Shown here one piece after another: positions 18,727 through 22,865 of a DNA stretch of 22,865 nt (within the stretch, counting starts at the first letter, position 1; each line of letters starts with the position of its first letter). The position numbers and the translations under genes were made by a program. Location: contig JAMYWO010000094.1 in the NCBI GenBank assembly GCA_024220525.1, forward strand, positions 58,962 through 81,826, read 5' to 3'. Origin of the DNA: Cochliopodium minus. Its lineage: Eukaryota > Discosea > Himatismenida > Cochliopodiidae. The notes under the pieces were generated by a model. The model saw only the letters and a list, made by a program, of their open reading frames with translations. It had not been told where the DNA came from and searched no databases.

Positions 18727-20403
18727 ATGTTTGGAAATCAACAAAATCAAAATCAAGCAGGAGGTAGATTAAAATATCAACATCAATATTAATCTTTTTT
18801 AAAATATTTCTTCTTCTAATGTTTGTGCGCAGTATTTGGAAATATAAAGTCTGCAATCATGCAGATAGCAGTCATGTGGTTGGTTATCAATTTGGTATTT
18901 AAAAAAGGAGGAATGGTTGTAGAGGAAATTAATCAGAAAACAGGAGAAAAACAAATCAAAGTTCAACCAACATTACCAACAACTTGTTTATTCAAACCAT
19001 TCGAAATGATGGTAAAAACATTCCAAAGGAAATTAATTTTTGGCGAATTAATTGTTTATATTAACAAAAATTGTTAAAAGAAATATTAACAATATCTCAC
19101 TTTTTCAATAATTCCCTTCTTTAATTCTATATTGAAATAATTAAGCAACTTCAAAATAAAGATCAATGATCTTCATTTATTTTAACATATTTGAATATAT
19201 TTGAATATATTTGAATATATTTGAATTTATTTGATTAATTACCATTTATCAAGTGCACCAATTGAATCAAAATGGGATTTAGAAAAGCATTTAAAATTAA
19301 CAGTGAACATACACCTGTAAATGAATATTATATTTGGTATTATGATATAAATTCAAAGCAAAATATGAATTGAGATGTAATTAAATGAATGGAATTCAAT
19401 GAATGTTGGAAATAATCTATCAAAATTTTTAATTGTTAAAGATTTTATAAAATATTTGAAATGATAAAACTTCAAATGATTAATTGTATATTTTCAAAAT
19501 CACTTGATTTTTTGATGGAATTCTAACTTTTTTTTTAATTTTTTAACAAAAGAATTTGAAAGTGTATATTTCAGAGGGAGAAGCATTTCATAACTTTGAC
19601 CCGATGAAGTTGATTTGGTCAGAAAGCAAGTTGTATTTAGGAGAAAAAGAATCCAACAGCAGAACTTTTGATACCGTCATCCCTGCATCCAAAGATCTCC
19701 AAAACAATGGAACCATGTTTGCATATTTTTATTTGTACAAAGCAGGTAAAAAAAAGTTATTCAAATAATTGTTTTTTTTGTTTGATATTATTATTATTAT
19801 TTTTATTATTTTCATTATTTTTAATTTTTTGTTTTTAATTTTTCCTTTTCAATTAGGATTTCAACCAGATCCTTCCAAAAAGCCATATTCAAAAAATGCA
19901 GTCATTGAAGTCAGATATGGTAAAGAACATTTGTTTTTAAAATTTAAAATATTCATTTGTTTTTTATTTAAAAATGTTAATTTTTTAATTTTTTAAAATA
20001 TTTTAAAAATTTCTTTTCAAATTTAATTGATTAATTTTTGAATCTCATAAACATTTTAATTATTTTTTTGTTTTTTTTAATGTAGAATTGGTGAAATATT
20101 TCTTCGAGAAAAAAGACAACAAAATAAACTTGATGAGTGGCGACGAGCCTGAAGTCAAGGACTTGAGCGAGAGAAGAATTTTGGGGCACTGGAAGGACAA
20201 CATCACCTTGGCTTTGGTCACTGACACTCAGCCTCTCCAACTTGCTTCCATTACTCCTCAAATGGCAAAGCGTAAATAAAAAAAAAATTTTGCGTTTTTA
20301 TTTTTTATTCTTAAATTATTTTACATTTTAATATTTTATTATTTTTATTAATATTTACTTTTTACTTTTAAAAACTTGTATTTTCGTATTATTTATTTGG
20401 TTT

Positions 20404-20434
<31 letters not shown>

Positions 20435-22620
20435 TATTATTTTGGAAAGTATTTTTTGTTCAAAATTTTTATTTTATTTTGTAAATTTATTATTTCAGGT
20501 GTTGTTGATTTAATTTTTAGTTTAATTTTTTACCTTTTGATGGAAGTTTTATTTGTACCCTTATTTTTTTTTTGAAATTTATTTATTTTTATATTCAAAT
20601 ATATCCACAAAAAAAAAAAATATTTTTATGTTCCACAAAAAAAAAATATTTTTTAAAAAAAAAAAATTAATCTTTTTTTTTTCCCCACCAATAGACATGT
20701 TGATCAACAAAGAAGACAACACCTACTACCCAACCTTCTACGTCAACGACTTCTGGACCTACAGAGAACACTACTACCCAATCAACGAGACCCTCACCAA
20801 GCTCCCCCTCCACTTCGTCTTCGAGACCAAGGAGATGTGGAAGTGGACCTTGATGGTGCAGATGGACGAGTCTTTCTTGATGCAGCGCGAGTGGGGTGCC
20901 ACTAATGATGGCGACTCTGATGATGTCAAGAGGATGATTTCTGAGACCAATTTGTGGCTTTTGGCTTTGACTGGTTTCGTTTCCATTTTGCACATGACCT
21001 TTGACTTTTTGGCTTTCAAAAATGGTTTTTCTTTCTTTCTTCCTTCCTTTTTTTTTAAAAAAAAATATTGATTCTTTTTTTTTATTTCTTTTTTTATTTC
21101 TTTTTTTTTTATTTCTTTTTTTTTATTTACAATTTTTTATTTTTTACTTAACATCAAATAATTTATTTATTAATTTGTATTTTCAAATTTAAAATTCATT
21201 TTTTTTTCCAATTCAACATCAGTTTTTCTTCTTTATTAGTTTTTTTTTTAAATTAATAATGAGTATTTATTATTTTATTTTTTTTTTGAATTTTTTTCAT
21301 TATATTCTGCAAATTCAAATTGATTTGATATCTCGTTCAGTTTTCTTTTCGTCAGTTCTACTATATTAATATTAATTTAATTTTGATTATTTCAAATTTT
21401 TTTTTAATTTATTTAATTTTTTAATTTAATTTTTTATTTAATATTTTAATTTAATTTTTCTTTTAAATTGTTTTCGTTTTTAAATTGTTTTTTCTTTTTA
21501 TTTAATTTTTTTATTTAATTTTTTATTTAATTCTATTTTTTAAAATTAAGATATTCAATTCTGGAAAAACAGAAAAGACATGAAGGGGTTGAGTATAAGA
21601 ACGATCTTCATCAACTTTTTCTGCCAAATCATCATCTTCCTCTACTTGCTCGACAACGACACCTCCTGGATGATTTTGTTGTCTTCTGGTGTTGGTCTCT
21701 TGATTGAAGGTTGGAAAATTACTCGTACCACCAATGTCAAAGTCAAAAACACCTTTCCTTTCTTATCTATTGAAGACAAAGTAATTTTTTTAAATTAATT
21801 TTATTTTTTATATTTTTTAATATTTTTTATTTTTATTTTTATTAATATTGTTATTATTCAATTTTTTTTATTTTTTATTTGTTTAAAATTTTTTTGGTTT
21901 AAATTTAATTCTTTTTCTTTTAAGGAATCTTACAATGAAACAAGAGAGTATGACAAGCAAGCCATGACTTATTTGACTTACATTTTATTTCCTTTGATCG
22001 TGTGCTACTCCATCTACAGTTTGATGTACAAAACCCACAAGTCCTGGTATTCTTGGGTCCTTTCTTCTTTGACAGGTAAAATAGAATTAAAAAATAATTT
22101 AAAAAATTCAAAAAAAAACTTTAAAAAAAAACTTTAAAAAAAATTAAATTAAAAATTAAAATTCAAAAAAATTTTCAAAATTCAAAAAAAAACTTTAAAA
22201 AAAATTAAATTTAAATATTTTTAATAAATTGAAAATAAATTTTTTTTTTATTTAGGTGCTGTTTATACTTTTGGGTTCATTTTGATGACACCCCAACTCT
22301 TTCTCAATTACAAATTCAAAACTGTAGCCCACTTGCCATGGAGAGTGTTTGTGTACAAGGCGCTCAACACATTCGTCGACGATCTCTTTGCGTTCATCAT
22401 CAAGATGCCTCTCTTGCATCGTTTGAGTTGTTTCAGAGATGATCTCATCTTCTTGATTTTTCTTTACCAAAGATGGATTTATCCTGTTGACAAGTCCAGA
22501 ACTAATGAGTTTGGTCAGAGTTTTGAAGATGATCCTAATAATCCTAACAACCCCAATCAAATTGTTGAAAACAAAGTTGATGAGAAGGATGAGAATGGGG
22601 AGTCGAAGAAAGACAAATAA
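18727..22620 (+). CDS. CLPTM1: CLPTM1 family transmembrane protein (577 aa, nine exons)
   Basis: Exons 18727-18763, 18833-19011, 19553-19745, 19857-19919, 20086-20271, 20695-21024, 21551-21780, 21925-22075 and 22256-22620 sum to 1734 nt in one frame. The first splice (G|TA) is at 18763/18833; the third exon restores the family motif MNLKVYISEGE. Other family signatures follow in order: LIWSESKLYLGE, NGTMFAYFYLYKAGFQPDPS, GHWKDNITLALV, YYPTFYVNDFW, YYPINET, ETNLWLLALTGFVSILH, FLAFKNDIQFW, GLSIRTIF, LLDNDTSWM, WKITR, FGFILMTPQLFLNYKFK, VAHLPWR, NTFVDDLFAFIIKMP, CFRDD and LYQRWIYPVD. The N-terminal half is lumenal or extracellular; the C-terminal half has several membrane segments. The family acts in the ER and Golgi, including receptor trafficking (CLPTM1 retains GABA-A receptor in the ER; its paralogue CLPTM1L is a lipid scramblase). 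The acidic tail ends in Lys residues. Slightly shorter than human CLPTM1 (669). Confidence 0.96.
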
Positions 22621-22806
22621 ATTAAAATTTTTATTTAATTATTTATTTATAATTAAAAAAAAAAAGAAAAAAAAAAATAACATTTCTTTCACCAACATAA
22701 TCCATCACCTTGTCGCTTTTTTTGGAGACTAATTAAGCAACAAGGGTTTGTTATTAAAAGTGAAATTAAAAAAATTAAAATCCTCTTTTTGAGTTTCTTG
22801 TTCAAA
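22621..22806. other. Intergenic between CLPTM1 and the next gene
   Basis: Short AT-rich spacer with an A-run near 22658-22678. It should hold the CLPTM1 3' end and the promoter of the next gene. Confidence 0.4.
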
Positions 22807-22865
22807 ATGGCAGAGGTACTTGATAACGATGTGAGTGATCCCTTTGACAAGAAAGAATCTGCTCT
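22807..22865 (+). CDS. Start of a further gene, cut by the window edge
   Basis: An ATG in good A-rich context opens a frame reading MAEVLDNDVSDPFDKKESA to the last base of the window. The acidic, balanced composition differs from chance AT-rich frames, so this is probably a real first exon. Too short to identify. Confidence 0.6.
   Translation, partial: MAEVLDNDVSDPFDKKESA

Noticed and set aside
19252-19302. Possible extra CLPTM1 exon reading APIESKWDLEKHLKLT
   Set aside because: Joining 19011 directly to 19553 restores the conserved MNLKVYIS motif in phase, and the extra piece would disrupt it; left as part of a 541-nt intron.

Overview
The window is nuclear DNA of an AT-rich unicellular eukaryote. 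The reasons are many short, T-rich GT..AG introns, A-runs directly before most start codons, and typical eukaryotic genes: a Rac/Rho GTPase, CLPTM1, and a CX9C protein of the mitochondrial intermembrane-space type. Sel1 repeats, ribonuclease-inhibitor-type LRRs and large surface proteins would suit an amoeboid or other free-living protist. I cannot place it to a lineage from sequence alone.

Layout. (1) Bases 1-3202, minus strand: a Sel1-repeat protein gene open at both ends. It runs off the left edge, and its 5' part is cut by an N at 3203. (2) Bases 3204-12167, minus strand: a head-to-tail array of three paralogous genes for large, secreted, membrane-anchored proteins. Each has a signal peptide, a beta-helix-like ectodomain of GLUG motifs, a Cys-rich patch, a Pro-Ser-Thr stalk of five-residue units and a second extracellular domain. 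The middle copy (5522-8510) is whole, and its 12 exons give a 776-residue protein ending in a transmembrane helix and a short basic tail. The outer copies lose their 3' parts at Ns (3203 and 9534). Between copies 2 and 3 lies a block of 11-bp direct and inverted repeats and the start of an unrelated plus-strand ORF, which may be the end of a mobile element. (3) Bases 12732-13945, minus strand: a small multi-exon gene of unknown function with an unsettled first exon. (4) Bases 14556-15654, plus strand: an LRR gene built of near-identical 84-bp repeats, with a frame break near its 5' end. (5) Bases 16390-18478, minus strand: Rac-like GTPase, a protein with four CX9C motifs, and a membrane-anchored ankyrin protein. 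(6) Bases 18727-22620, plus strand: a complete nine-exon CLPTM1-family gene of 577 residues. (7) Base 22807 onward: the first codons of another gene.

The most interesting part is the surface-protein array. Copies 2 and 3 are indistinguishable, introns included, for about 1.75 kb (6794-8552 and 10451-12208) but differ clearly on both sides. Copy 1 shares near-identical patches with copy 2 inside one exon while its other exons have diverged. That pattern suggests recent gene conversion, or an assembly artefact, in a variable surface-protein family. The GLUG ectodomain resembles bacterial adhesin modules, yet here it is cut by introns that repeatedly fall in the glycine codons of the motif and includes 12- and 19-nt microexons. 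A role in adhesion or self/non-self recognition is inference.

The housekeeping genes on the right look independent of the array. ANK (minus) and CLPTM1 (plus) share a 248-bp divergent promoter region.
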